Source: Adineta vaga
Taxonomy: Eukaryota > Rotifera
Length of the DNA: 64,000 nt
Direction of reading: 5' to 3'
Assembly: GCA_021613535.1 (NCBI GenBank)
Contig: CP075495.1
Location: 14,198,001 to 14,262,000 of the forward strand
Of the stretch, positions 1 to 13,388 are shown piece by piece (positions within the stretch are counted from its first letter, which is position 1; each line of letters opens with the position of its first letter). The position numbers and the translations under genes were made by a program. Below the pieces are notes generated by a model that ran no database searches, was not told the origin of the DNA, and worked only from the letters and a program-made list of their open reading frames with translations.

Positions 1-345
1 TTCGTTTACTCCATTCGACATAGACACTATCTAGTTTACTATAGAAAAATTGATGATTATATTGTTGAAATAATATATGAATATTCGGATTTGGATCAGT
101 TAATTCCCACTGATGATCAACGACATTCATTGGATGAATCTAGATAAATATTTAAATAGATCCTAGAGAATTTTTGCAACGAATTATTAAGGAAAAACCT
201 GAGTAATTTTATTCAATTGTCCTTCATTTTCTTTTTCTTCATTGTCAAACTGATTTTGTAATTGAAGTGCAATAAGAAAATCTTCATCGTTACTATGATC
301 ATCGAAATCATTTTCCATTGATGAAGATGCTTCGAAATAAGTCAT
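1..345 (-). CDS. SPRTN: SPRTN (Spartan) DNA-protein crosslink protease, 5' part only
   Basis: Spartan is a replication-coupled metalloprotease that removes proteins crosslinked to DNA. Two exons are visible: 199-345 (49 codons, ATG at 345) and 1-139, joined in phase 0 by a 59-nt GT-AG intron. Exon 1 is acidic with a short amphipathic DEDFLIALQLQ segment, as at the N terminus of vertebrate SPRTN. Exon 2 carries WELTDPNPNIHILFQQYNHQ followed by FFYSKLD and VEWSKR. This lines up with the start of the SprT domain (human pattern WELVDPTPDL, FNDQFFWGQL, VKWS). The catalytic HExxH, zinc residues, SHP box, PIP box and UBZ finger would lie beyond base 1, so activity cannot be judged. The window edge truncates the gene. 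The family assignment is firm because the match is collinear across an intron. Confidence 0.85.
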
Positions 346-628
346 TGTTTCTACCTGTCACTTGATTAGAACATGTTTCAGACAATCAATAAATAAATAA
401 AAATACATTTATATGTTATGTAAAACACATACATGAGTCATCGTTATTTTTTCTATCGAACATGTGCTTTAAAAATGTCACATAGAAATGTAGAACGATA
501 GAAGGCGTGCGCCGTAGGCAAGCAATAACAACAACACGAATGACTCAATATTTCTTTCGTTTTATTAATTAAGAGATAAAATAAGAATATTTATTATCAT
601 ATTTATATACATGTAAATGATAATATGC

Positions 629-2359
629 TTAATTTGGATTTGCTAGTGCAGCAATCTCCGATGTATCAAGTGCACGACTCCACATTTTAAATTCATCAAT
701 ACTGCCATAATATGGTTGTGCTTGTATAACTGTTCCATTCCTACCTGCCAAAGGATTGCCTAAAGTTACGAAGATAGGCGGTGTTTCTATTGTTGGCATA
801 TATTCAGTTCCAGGACCCGGTACCGAAATTTGAAGTGAACCATTGTAATAAAGCGAGACGTTATTTTGAGAAAAGCTGAAAGTGAAAGCTATGTGACTCC
901 ATTCATTAACAGGGATAGTCGTCGGTGCTTCAAGTGTGAATGATGTTGGGAGTTCTGCTATTATATTGCCTGATGCACTCAAGCCTAAATAAGGTCGTGC
1001 TTGAGATGTGTCATTGATACCCGTAGTTCCAGATAAATAAATCAGTACACAATCACGCAATAAATATGGTAAAATGAAAAATGTAAAGGAAAAATCACTG
1101 TAAGAAGTTGTAAGACTAGTCATACCATGTGTCTAAAAATTAAAATTATTAGATAAAACTGATGTATAAATATGAATGAAAGATAAATACCTGAAAGTAT
1201 GTAACATTGGTAGATATAGAGAATCCATCACCTACACGACCTGCTGTATTGTACATACTACCTGTAATGACTCCATTGTTTTCATACGGTCCTGAATCTA
1301 AATTTACTTGAGGATTTGTAAATGAAAAAGAAGAAAATAAGGATGCATCGTTTGATATTTCACATAAAGATTTAATACGTGTCGTTATAGATACATGATC
1401 AATTTGACCTTCGAAAAATTCTGACGTTCCATATAATGATCCAATATAGAATGAACTATTCTCCGTGGAAACAAGTGTCACATCAAATGTAGAATCTAGT
1501 TTGCCATTAATATAAATTTCTTGTTTTCCTAGATTATGATTATAGATCAGAGCAATATGATACCATCTATTCATCCCAAGATGGGTTCCACTAGAACGTA
1601 GTTCTTCCGAGATAGAGACAATACCATTGGTACCAACACGTAAGGTTAAGTCATTTTGTGATATCAATATCATACTGAAATCAGGAGTGGTCGGACGAAT
1701 CCATAATTCAATAGTAAAACTGGTAGAAGACAAACTAATGTAAGGTACTACAATGTGTGATGAACTTCCAACTGCAAGATGAATAGCCGCATTGATATAT
1801 CCATTATTATCGATGAGAGCACCATTCATCATTGTTCCATGATAAGATCCTTTAGCATCGGTTGCATCATGATCAAAACGCCAGAGTGCTATAAGATCAG
1901 TATCGAATGAAGGAAACTCACCAGTTACACAGGTCGTGGCTAAAATAAAAATAAAAATGAAATATCATTTTAAAACGTTGTTCAATACAAACGTGTTTCG
2001 GTATTCGCTTTTTTAGTCGTAGTTTCTTCTGACTGATCAGTAACAACTAATGAATCATTAGTTGTATAAATAACGTGGCCAAGAAATGAATTTAATATTC
2101 CATACATGGAATTGTATATAGTACAACTATTTTCAGTAGAATTATACATAACCATTTGACAAACAGTTGATCTTAAACACATGATTGGACAATCCAATGC
2201 GTTCATAACCATTAACTCATCAATAATAGATTTGCTAGCACTTGGACTGAATGAAACATCGGGTACAACTTTTAGATATAATTCATTAATTTCATTGGTA
2301 AAAGCAAATGAATAATACGTTAAGAGATGTAACGAAAAAAACCATATATATTTCAGCAT
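629..2359 (-). CDS. Secreted PAN-like plus double LamG/concanavalin-like protein
   Basis: Three exons, 1993-2359, 1191-1939 and 629-1132, join in phases 1 and 0 to give 539 residues. The first ~20 residues form a signal peptide (MLKYIWFFSLHLLTYYSFAF). Residues ~25-100 hold spaced cysteines (CPIMC, CQMV, CTIY) like a divergent PAN/apple domain. A Thr/Lys-rich linker follows. Then come two LamG-like jellyroll units. The first (about residues 140-290) has FTIELWIRP, NRWYHIALIY and IYINGKLD. The second (about 385-535) has NEWSHIAFTFS, LYYNGSLQ and SIDEFKMWSRAL. The likely role is extracellular carbohydrate or protein recognition. No catalytic residues are seen. The fold assignment rests on these motifs; the exact ligand is unknown. 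A stop codon directly after ALANPN ends the second domain without a membrane anchor. Confidence 0.75.
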
Positions 2360-3572
2360 ATTTATTTTTCAAATAATAAAAGTTTTTTCTCTATAAGTAA
2401 TATTTGTTGCATGTTCAGTAATTTATAACTCTCTTTGTATATTATATTTAGCTATATTTTCAAACAGTGGTGCATTTTTGAAGAATAGGTAATTTTAAGT
2501 TAAAGATCTTTTGAAGAATTAATCATTTTAATAATGAATAATTCCGTAAACGTCGGCTGTGTTTTCTTTGAAAAATAAAATTCTCCTCTCATTTACATAG
2601 ATTTTTCTTATTTTTTTTTCATACTTTATGTACAAACGTTTCGTTAAAGTTCTACATCACTTTTCTCATGATTACCGATGAGAAATATTTATTTTATTAA
2701 ACTTAACTGGTATAAGGATGGCAATTTAGCTTTAACATAACTTACAAAAAATGATAAAAGTTTTCAGTTTGACTTTTATCTTGAAAATGAAATCGAAAGC
2801 TTAGAATGATTACACTTTGTTTTAGTCTTAAAGTTTATGTAAGCATTCTAGTTTTAAGATTTAAAATCAAAATGTTAACGCTAAGTGAGACTTGTTATAC
2901 GGAAAAGAGGAACGAATCTAAGGTCTGAACAATGAGGGAATATCTTATTAATCGGATCCGTGTGGAAATCTGAATATTTATTTGCATAATGATTGTTTTA
3001 TTTATTGTATACGAATTTTTTCTATAAGTAGTATTGATGTTCTTAAAACAGGTAGTCACAGATCTACTGAATTTTTCTATTAATCATCATACTAGTAATG
3101 ATTTCAATATGATTATATGTGATTCTAATTTTGAGACTTATATGACACCTGTACCTGTTCTGTTCGCACTGCAGGGAGAATGGGTCGAAGTGACAGGCAG
3201 GACATAATGAAAATGTTTGTCCTGTGCTCACGTCAGATTTCAATGTACTATGATCTAGTAAACTAAACTCTCACTCTTCGAATACCGTATCTCGTTACTT
3301 TAATATGATCACAGAAAACGTGAGTATATGATAAACATATCTTACTCATTTTGACAAGTTATATAGACACAAAAAGAAGGAGGAATGAAATTGTTTATAA
3401 TACAAATAGATTAATTCATATCGAAAATCGCAACTTCGTTTATTTGTTTGAATATAGGAATTACTAATTGTCAGAGTAAAAGTCTGTAAATCGTAATGAT
3501 CATATTTGTATATCTTGTCTTTTTTTCGATGAAGCAAACCTTATTTCAGTATAAATTATTCCTAGTTTTCTT
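2360..3572. other. Intergenic stretch with one doubtful small ORF
   Basis: AT-rich sequence upstream of the LamG gene. The only coding-like piece is a 56-codon plus-strand ORF at 3037-3207, which ends in a less AT-biased segment reading PVLFALQGEWVEVTGRT. It has no visible partner exon and may be a relic. Nothing else is recognisable. Confidence 0.5.
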
Positions 3573-4489
3573 TTACGTGTGTAAAAAACTGCGTTGTAAA
3601 ACAAAGAGAGCAATAAAAAATGAGAGGAAATCATTAAAATATTTAAATAGAACAGATGCATTATTTGTTGTTGCTGTAGTCACAGATGTTGTTGTTGTTG
3701 AAATCGTTGTTGTCGTTGTTAAGTTAAGTACAGATACATTCAATGGTAAAATATATTCACGTGATAGCCATTGAAAGGTTTCGATGATCGACGCATTTGA
3801 TGCACAATGTGGCTTGTTACAAGTAAATACACCTGTATCCCTCGACTGTTGTCGATTATTAGGCAAAAAACTCTGAAGCCAGTTAATCTCGAAGAAATCT
3901 GTCACACCCCGACATCACTAGAAATACGGTATGGATTACTCTGTGTTGGATTTACTCGTGGATAACCGCCTAGACAAAATGTCGTATTTTGTGGACATGA
4001 ATTACCGTTCGAACATTAAACAGGATCAGTATTGTTTGCTTCGTAAAGACGGTTAACAAGTGTTTCATGAATTGATTTTACTGATGCTACATTCCATGAT
4101 AACGATAATGTTTCTCTCACAAAATCAATATCGCAATAATCACTTACAGAACATGTATAATCAATATCAATGATCACAGAACTATAATTCAATGGGAAAT
4201 GTGTTCTAACATCAAGTTGATTGTCCAAATAATAAAGTAACTGTGGTTTAGTCATAAACGATCCGTTGACCATACCACTCATCAAATCTATCTTGAATTG
4301 CACTGCACAAGTTTGATTCGTATCATTATTTGATTCATCTGATGATGAACACTAATCTGAACGAATTGATGCATTTAGTTGCAGTCCTTGAAAAGTACAG
4401 TTTTTCCAACATTGACGTGATTCGGCATATGGTACCACAAATAATAGTATTAAAAAAATGGTAGACTCCGTAATCCAATTTTTCATCAT
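3573..4489 (-). pseudogene. Decayed secreted, probably GPI-anchored, cysteine-containing protein
   Basis: Reading from ATG at 4489 gives a signal peptide (hydrophobic IFLILLFVVPYA) and then a cysteine-containing ectodomain. The frame is interrupted by TAG at 4352-4354, TAA at 4016-4018 and TGA at 3902-3904. From about 3905 the similarity-like reading continues in another frame and ends at 3573. The pieces still look like one protein: CSVSDYCDIDF, then CSNGNSCPQNTTFCLGGYP, then CNKPHCASNAS, a Thr-rich linker and a hydrophobic C terminus (DFLSFFIALFVLQ) as in GPI-anchor signals. No introns reconcile the stops. I do not recognise the family. The best reading is a recently inactivated member of a secreted family. 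A sequencing or assembly error is less likely because three separate lesions are needed. Confidence 0.6.
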
Positions 4490-6313
4490 GTTAATAAAAT
4501 ATTTATTGCGAAAAACTATGGAAATCTTGAACCTATAAATATATTTTGTATTTTTCGTTTCCTTGTGTCAATATGTAATATCTGGTACAATAACTGCGTC
4601 AGACGCAATCGGTATCAACAACAAAAACAACGGTTGCTAACAGTAACGTCACGGAGAGAATAATATCTGACGTTACTTCATATTATTCACTCGGTGATTA
4701 TGAATATCCAATGTTGATTTTGTATGGTGAGAGTGCGATTAGTCATTCCCTAGATTAAGTATACCGGGTTAGAGAACACATAATTAGAGGATTTTTTAAA
4801 TAGTTTTGATATAAACAATCTTTTATGCTATTTTTCTTGATGTTTTATAAACCATTGCGTGAACCGTAATTTAGAAAAGGTAGTCCTAAAATATAATTGC
4901 AGGCGCATACAGTATGTACGGGGATGAAATTAAAATTAAAATAAACTGTTTCAGTTTTTGTAGTGTTATGCCGATAAGATATATAACACGCTCGGTCATT
5001 CTCCAATCTCCATCGGTCAAGAATATGTCTGATGATCGTTTAACGTACAGGTCATGACCGATTGCAGCTGCTGCGGTATTACAAAAAAAATGCACCACAT
5101 CCGTAAATATAAATGGAGGACTGGGAGAGAGAACTAACAAAACAACACCTCTCACAATGGCTACCATCTAAAATATCACAATTCAAACGAAATCCGTATC
5201 ACATCAAAACTAATCGAAACACCCTCACCTAGCTCTTGTTATTGCCATGGCTAAGAAGACAAAGAAAATTAAGATAACTACCTGTAGTCGCTTATTCTTT
5301 TCTGAAACAACTGGAATAGTATTTGAAACATTCATATACTTTGAGAAATTATGACTGGACACACCACTATTATTATTATTATTATTTTATGCGAATTATA
5401 AGACGTTCCCAAGTGACGATCAGAAAAGAATAAAAGAAGCCCATCTAATCATTATTCGACAAAATGTTAAATATAGAAAAGGTTTGAAGACATGTCACGG
5501 TCATTTTCGAAGGCAACCGCGACCATCTATTCATTTTAACTCAATGATCATTGGAAACACAGATTAGATTTTGCCTTCGATTTGTTGCATTTATCTTGGA
5601 GAAGAGATGCAAGACCGTCCAGCACTTTGAATCTTGGTGACAGATCCGATTCCTACCATCAGCAGCATCTTTGTTCATTTTTGAAACGGTATATGTAATT
5701 CAGCAATTTATAAATCTATTTATACACGTCGATATATTTTTCTCTATGAAATAAATTGATGCTTGTACGTTTACATGTATTGACTTTTGCACTTGTGCTG
5801 CGATATTTAAAATTCTGATTCGTCAATAGCCGATTAAAACTACAAGATGCATGTGTTAGTTTTGTTTATTTGTTTCAAACTACTTATTTGTTGACCAAGC
5901 AAACGGCCAGTGAGGCAAAAGAAAGATGAAAATCGAAAGATAGAATCCTATCTTTCAGACAAAAAAGAATACAGAAAGAAGACTAACACAGACAAACATA
6001 TAGAAACACCAAAAAAAAAGAAACATTAAATAATACAGACAATGATCAAGTTATCTTGTCTTTCTTTTGTTTCGATTCTCTTTCTGATCTGACTAGAGCG
6101 ATTTATAAATTTCATGCTGGAATGATACGAAACAAGAAAAGAGTTGTAAACTTCAAGACTGAGAAAGAGAAAAAAAGCGAAAGTCAGCATTGAAGAATAT
6201 TTTGTATACAGATAACTGACATAAATCGCATTTGATTTAATACAGAAATACAAATAGTTGCAAAGAAAGATACAAGATAACAATTAATCAATTGTTTGTT
6301 CTTTTTCTTTTAT
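4490..6313. other. Intergenic stretch
   Basis: AT-rich, with a short (TAT)n run at about 5368-5388. A 93-codon minus-strand ORF at 4886-5167 has a hydrophobic start but no supporting exon or recognisable motif, so it is not called a gene. The part just above 6314 is probably 3' flank of the zinc-finger gene. Confidence 0.5.
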
Positions 6314-9300
6314 TTAAATGACCGTATTTTCGACGGCATTCGCTGTTGCATCTTCTTGAAAATCTTCTTTCATAATATGTAACATTTGATGATCATCAAA
6401 GGAATCTTTTTCAGTAGCATTAAACGTACAAAATGAACATGTATAAATATCTTCAATGGTTTTCGGTAATGTATGATGAATTACATGTTGTTCAAATGAT
6501 GGACGATTATTAGTTGAATATGGACATGAGGAACAATAATATGTTGAAATATCCATTGTATGTGTAGTATTATTATTTGGATCATCTTCATGTTTACTAC
6601 CATTTTCGTGAACTATAGAATTTGCATAAAAAAGTGAATGAGAAGAATCTATAAGAATAACATACCTAACCACTTTTTCACAATAACAGTTGCATCATCG
6701 GATTTATTAATTATTAATGGTTCAAGAACGTTTGTCAACGATGCTAAACTACTACCATGTGTTGACATCATATGTTTTCGTATACTTGCACGCCATTTTG
6801 ATAAGAAAAAACATTGTGAACATTGAAAACCACCACCATCAGTTCCACAATGAATTTCGACATGACGATGAATATTTGATGGATTTGTACATTCATATGA
6901 ACAAGCAGAACATCCATACAAACGTTCTGGATGAGATGATTGTGATGAATTTGTTGATGTTGCTGGTGCAAATGATGGAGCATTATCAATATCTTTTAAT
7001 TTAGTATTGATTACATCAGATGACTAGAAATATGCGAAAACAAAAGCGTTGTGTACTTATCTGACAATGATATATATATATATTTTGTTTTTGAAAATAC
7101 CTGATGATATTGTTGATGATCATTTTCATTTGTTATTTTCATTTTGTTATTATTCGTAGTAAGAATTTGTTGTTCTTCCTGGTCATCTCTATTCGATAAC
7201 AATGATAGTTGGTTAGCAGCAGCAGCGGCCGTCGCTACTTCCAGACCAAGATCAATAACATGACCGGAATAATCACCTGGATGCATTCGTTTTAAATGCT
7301 TTTTAACATTGCCTTAAATTTAATAATGAATAAATTATTTTGATATATAAATTAAACTGAATGTTTATTACCTCCCCAAGCAGATACATGAGAACAAAGC
7401 GAACATTTATATCGTTTTACTAATGGTGCTTTTTCCGTTTGAAATTGTTGTTGTTGAAGTAGTTGTTTATTGGTTAATTGTCCAAGTAGAGTAGCAAGCG
7501 ATGCGGCAACATTATTGTTCATTAATGATGTTGGAAGATTTTCCAAGAAACTATTTGTCGTATTTGTTTTTCTTGTTGCCATGGCTGTATTGATCAATTG
7601 TTTAAGCATTTCTTCACTATTTGCATCATTTTGTTGATTTTCAGTTTCATCATAATCTTCATCGACATTTGAGGGTGTAGTTTCTGTCGTATTCGATGAG
7701 ACACTATTCGCAGGAAAATCTGATTCCATATCATCATTATCTTCAATAATCTAATTAAAAGCAATAAATATTGATATGCAAAGAAAAGAAGAGAGAGAGA
7801 GAGAGAGGTAAATGTTTTTACTTGATTATTAATATTATCGATAATTTTAGCATTTGATCCATCATTTTCATGCACATTTCGAATATGTCGAAGAATAACC
7901 CAAAGATTATAAGATTGGAGTGAACATGCTGAACATGAAAAAGCTTTCGGTATTGTTACAGTTGAATTATCTTGGTCAGATGATAAGGAAGCTTTTGTTG
8001 CTGTCATTGGTTCACCAGTGGTATTGGATGATGTCAATGGTTTATCCATTTCAAGTATAATATCAGACATTTGATCTGTATCAGATGGATGTTTAGCACG
8101 TATATGACGTTCGATTATCCATCGATGTGGTGCTAAACGTTCACAACGTATACATTTGTAGATACGAGATGATATTGGTCCAACACTAGATAATTGATGT
8201 TGAGTAGTTGTATTTTTTGTTGTTAAATGTTCAGAATCGATGATTGATAAGGAAGGTTCGTTTGGCGAGAGCAAATCTATTCAAACGAAAGATTTATTAG
8301 AAGCGTTATGTCTAAAAATGAATTTTGATTAGCAAACCTCTTGGTGTTGAATCACTATCTGTATTTAATGTTGATGATGTGTCAACAGTTAATGGTCGTT
8401 GTGATGGCATTGATATTTTTGGTCGTCGTATGATTGGACCATCTTCTTCATTATTACTTGCTTTTGTACTTTGAGTTCGTTTTCTTTTTGTACTAACAAC
8501 GGATTGTTGTTGAGTATCATTGGGATCAATTGGTAAAATATTTGATGGTAAATTCGCATGTTTCCATGTTTGATGTTTTTTCACATCACCTGAATTGGCT
8601 GAAGAAAATGTACAATAACCGCAACGAAATGCATGTGATGAATTTGGTTGCTGCTGTTGTTGTTGTTGTTGTTGCGGTTGAGGCAATGAGTGTCGAGATT
8701 GAGTAGGTGTTCCATTGGATGGTATTGATGCCAATGATGGTGTTAATGGACATGATAAGAGTTCTTTCAATTCATTAATTGTCATTGCATTTGGTTGAAA
8801 TTCACTGATATATTCACGTAAAGATTCAATATTATCTCCAATCATGCGATCCGAATGTTTTTTTCGAATATGAAATGAACCTAATATGGAAATGAATCGA
8901 ATACGAATAAGTTTCATTTCGTATGAATAAACTTACAATCGCCTCGATATCGATAAAGTCTATTACAAATTAGACAACGAAAATTTTTATCACTTAAATG
9001 ATTAGTAAGAACATGTTTACGAAATGCTTCCGAATCAACTGATGTAAATGAACAAAATGGACAATCAGTAAATTTCATTCCTGCTGTGTCAAAGTTCATC
9101 TTTGCATTTTGTTCAATTGTATTATTGATTGAATTTCCACGTGCTGATAGACGATTCGATTGTACTTTGGATTCATCTAGAAGATAGAAACGAAGGAAAA
9201 AATAAGCGTTCAATTGATCCAATCAGTCAATAAATACCATTGGACATCTGTTGCATTGGATGTTCGTCGGTTAAATGTTTTTTAACTTTGCCAGGATATT

Positions 9301-9795
9301 GACTCGCATAATCACAAAATGGACATTCAGTGATAACAAGTTGTTCACTATGTGCCATTTGACGATGGTTAAAATATGCTTTCACACTATGTGTCGAGAA
9401 TGGACATGATTTACATGAATATCGTCTATCATAACTTTTATTTGGCGATGAACGAACCGGCGAAGAATTTAGTGGTGAATGAGAAGTATTCAGCGGTGAA
9501 CGACTTTGTGATTGCTGAAGAACAAAAACAAATTGATTTCATGTAAAGATTAGAAGGAAAGATTAGATATACCGTTTGAGATTTAGCATAGAGTGGACTA
9601 TTTCGAATAGATTTATTTGCCTGTTGTTGTTGTTGTTTAGCTGGTGATTGAATAAGATTATTTTCATGATCTAAAAGTAATTTGGATGATTTAAGATTTG
9701 ACTTTTTTTCTTTATTCACCTTCAAGATGCTGTTCTAAATCGGGTAAATTGTCACAATTGAAAATACACATTGGACAAATATAGGCTGTAGCCAT
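6314..9795 (-). CDS. C2H2 zinc-finger protein with 13 fingers
   Basis: Ten exons join in consistent phase to 978 residues: 9720-9795, 9573-9670, 9238-9514, 8937-9176, 8338-8880, 7822-8276, 7372-7750, 7101-7312, 6666-7023, 6314-6612. Thirteen C2H2 fingers are spread along the whole protein rather than in one tandem array, for example YICPMCIFNC at the N terminus, FRCLICNRLYRYRGDC, FSCSACSLQS, YKCSLCSHVS and YTCSFCTFNA at the C terminus. Several fingers are split by introns, and joining the exons restores the second Cys/His pair, which supports the model. Linkers are Ser/Thr/Gln-rich with poly-Gln runs and one KRKRTQ basic patch that may be a nuclear signal. It is probably a nuclear transcription or chromatin regulator. 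The spaced C-x2-C...H-x3-5-H pattern recalls REST/ZNF462-type proteins, but I cannot assign an ortholog. Confidence 0.85.
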
Positions 9796-11987
9796 GTTTC
9801 TACTGAAGTAAGTATATTGTGAATCTTTTCTCTTTTGTTTTCTTTATTTGTATAAAATCTAAAAGAAATAATCTGGCACGTGTTAATCTGTATGGTTGTA
9901 ATGTTTTCTTTTTGAAACAATGATAAATGTTGATATCAAATAGCAGCCAAATAAAGACGAGAAGAAAATAAATGGCAATGTATGAATCGGACAAGTTCAA
10001 GACAAGAATGGAAGAAAAGAATTGAAAATTTGCTAAATGTCAAAATTTTTATTCATTTAATGGCAAGTATAGAGAATGACGATCGATCAGTTTAGAAAAG
10101 GAAGAAGACGAGAACGAAGACGAAGGAAAAAACAGGAATGAAATGACTGAATGAATCAAAGTATAGAATGATATATCCTCGATAGTTTATGCCTGTTGAA
10201 ACGAGAGAGAGAGAAGAGAAAAAAATAAAGAACGAGAAGAAAATTTCCAGAAGAACTATTGTATATATATATATATATAGATAGATAGATATGTATGCAT
10301 GTACGTGTAGCGCGCGGCTTGGATAGCTAACTGTAGTTCAATTTTGATTATCGATAGAAAAAGAAAAGGATAGAACAACAAGATTTTTTTTACATTTGCT
10401 AATAGAAATATTTAATTAAAATCTCGAGCGGAAAAGAAAGAAAAACACAGGGTTAATTTTGTTTCTAGAATTTCACCAAGATCAATTCTTGGAGAAAGAA
10501 AGAACGAAGAAGAAGAAGAAAAAAAGAATTCAAAATGTACAACGTTCACCTTTAAGATATACATATGAATATGTATAGGATAGAAATGGAAGAAAAATGA
10601 CCTGTCCTCTCTTTTCGACCGGCAGAGAAATACCTACCGATCTTTTTTTTTCTCCTATATATATGGACATGTACTATCGTTCTTTATTGCTTATAACGTC
10701 TCGAATTCTTGTTAATCTTCATCATTATCATCATAAATAAAATTCATTTGCCCTAGACTACAATATACACTTATTTAGAAAGGACTAGAAGTCGCACAGT
10801 TAATCTGAAAGAAAAGAGTTGAAATCGATTCTTTAGAATATGTAGACAGAGAATAAGACGTGATTTAAAATAGTTTTCATAAGTAACGGAAAGAATTGGA
10901 AGAAGAAAAAATAAATCACAAACGATTTTATATATTTTTTCTATTCGTTTGTCTATCGATGTGCGAATGGTAGAATAGTTACATTTGCACAACAATATAA
11001 CATTTTGCTATTTTATTCATTTCTCTTTTTCTTTTTCAATATTTTATCCTGTTACAAAGTTCTCTTGAGTAAAGAAGAAGAAAAAAAACCCGATAATGTC
11101 AAATCCTTGGTATTTACACATATCAATTGATTTTGTTCAAATTTCCGCTGAGTTTCAATTAAAAGTAACAATATTCTAGTCTATTCTTTTGTTTTAAAAA
11201 GAAAATTTCTGTCAACTGAAAGTAGCTAATGAAATAAAACATGTATCAAAACAACTGTGTCAATATTTGATTATTATTAAATAAAACATTCAACTTCACA
11301 TCTCAATATTAAAATTCTTTATCTAACAATTGAAAAACAAAACAAAACAAAAAAAAGAAGTCTATATGTCAATTGACAATAACTATCTATTCTAATTAGT
11401 TTTGAACTTTTCTTTCTTTTAGATCATATTTGTTTCGATTGAAATGTCAGTCATTTATGATTGTTTACATATTCTAAAAGATTTGAGAAATACCAGAATC
11501 ATAGAAATTACATACTCGTTTTTCTTTTTATACTTAATTGACATTTTCTTCAATCAAATCAGAATAAAGAATATTCTTCTGTAAGACATGATCAAAACAG
11601 CTTGTAAGAACTATTTTGCATCGAATGAACTTATCAATAGACAGTAATTTTCTTTGAGAATACTTCATTTCTATGCATGAAGTAATTGTTATTTCACTAA
11701 GTTTATCAGCTCTCGAAAGAATTCTCATAAATATATCTCAATCACTTTGTTTTTCTCTTCAATCTTTGCTTCAAGAAAAAAAGTAATCGAATAAAAACTG
11801 TCAAATAATGATACCTAGAAATTTGATATCAGAAGAGAGAATTTATATATAGTGTTTTATGGATCTATTATGAATAAGTACCTGATTTAAAGAGAGTATT
11901 GATGAATATTTTATTGTTAAACTGATAAATATCTCAATAGATGTCCACTTTTATATTTCACAATATCGATATACAATGACACATTAT

Positions 11988-12143
11988 TCTCAATATGATT
12001 TATTAAAATTGAAGAGAAATTTCATTATTCCTATACCATATATTTCTATGTGTCTAATATATGTTAATACACTTTGTTGATGAATTCAGAAAATAAACAG
12101 CAAAGTTAATCTAGATACAAGACGGTTGTGTTAAAATTCATTC
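11988..12143 (+). repeat. Diverged direct repeat, copy A
   Basis: Shares blocks with 13389-13688: TCTCAATATGATTTATTA at the start, TGAAGAGAAA plus TTCATTATTCCTAT, a central AATACACTTTGTTGATGAA, and AAGACGGTTGT at the end, all in the same order. Copy A lacks internal segments present in copy B. No terminal inverted repeats or target duplication were seen. Confidence 0.7.
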
Positions 12144-12550
12144 TATCCTGACGCATAAATCATAGTTCTATACATACAACCAAAAACATCCATCGTTGGC
12201 ATTTGTTATTTAAATAAAAAGAGAAAATTTCTGTTCATAAAAGAAAACGTAACGAGAAAAATTATCATCATCATCAATATAAATTAAAGATCCATCGGAT
12301 GAAAGTAATGACGAAATAAACATAGATTATGATAGTTTTTTCGTTTTATTCTTTTATATAAATGCTTTAAATAAGTTCTGGTGACGATTCTGAAAAAGAA
12401 GAAAATTTCGATGTTCAATCAATTGTTGCTCTCAACTTATTTGTGTCAAATCTCAATGGAATTCGAAACTATGCATTCAATACAATTAATTCAATTGCAT
12501 GAGATCACAATAGCAATGGTTTGAAAAATTTTTAATTTTCTCTTTTTCAG

Positions 12551-12741
12551 AAATTCTTGTTGATATGTGCTGGACGCCATTATTATCAACATTTATTCTA
12601 TTAACATATGAACCAATGAATGTTTTACCAATAACAGCAATTAGTTCGCATATTTATATAAATTACTACAGAGATCTTTATCTTGATCAGTATTACGTCC
12701 CATCAAAGTTTGAAGCGACATTGGAATATCCACTGAATTAG
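12551..12741 (+). pseudogene. Possible coding remnant of unknown family
   Basis: A T-rich AG acceptor at 12549-12550 is followed by an open stretch reading EILVDMCWTPLLSTF and ITAISSHIYINYYRDLYLD up to a TAG at 12739-12741. The composition is protein-like, but no neighbouring exon continues it and I do not recognise the family. It lies between the two diverged repeat copies. It may be a fragment of a lost gene. Confidence 0.25.
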
Positions 12742-13388
12742 TCAGTGTCATATTCATAATATTCCATACCAGTTCGATAGATTTCAACATTTGAATAACT
12801 CATTTCAAAATGATGATATCTTTGGTAAAGTTCGTTATGCATCAATGGTGGAAGAACAATCATTCGAATGTAATTACAGTTTTACTTAGCTAGTCTTATT
12901 GCAACGAAACCATGTGTTTAAATTGAATGTTCTCAATTCTTTTTTTCTAATCGATCTCATGCATTTGAAACGTCAACTGAATAAAGAAAAAATTGAGAGA
13001 AATAGATTATGAGAAAACAGTGAGCATTTCTTATTTCGAAACATTTAGTCTGAAATCCTACACAATTGCATTACATTGAACACTACATTTTATTACATCT
13101 GTAATGTCTTCTTGCTTTTTTGGCACAATAGTGTCTTGTAATATGCTCTACATATATCTTCCCGATGAACACATTATCAAAGTGTTTATTGAGTTGAGTT
13201 ACTAACTGTGAGTATAGTAAAAATAATTTTCAAGCGATTTATCATTCTAATTGTCTGATACTTACCAAAGAAAACTAAATCAATGTTTTGTCTAAGATTT
13301 TCTTCCAAGGATGCAAAAGGTTTTCTAGCGAGAAGAGAAGCCGGTTTTGGGGAGAGCGCACTATCATATCAACTGCAGAAACTGCAAC

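Noticed and set aside
3573-4489. Alternative genetic code reading TAG/TAA as Gln
   Set aside because: Most other gene models in the window end at TAA and all keep intact frames under the standard code.
4886-5167. 93-codon minus-strand ORF with hydrophobic start
   Set aside because: No recognisable motif, no splice partners, and Ile/Leu-rich composition expected from AT-rich DNA.
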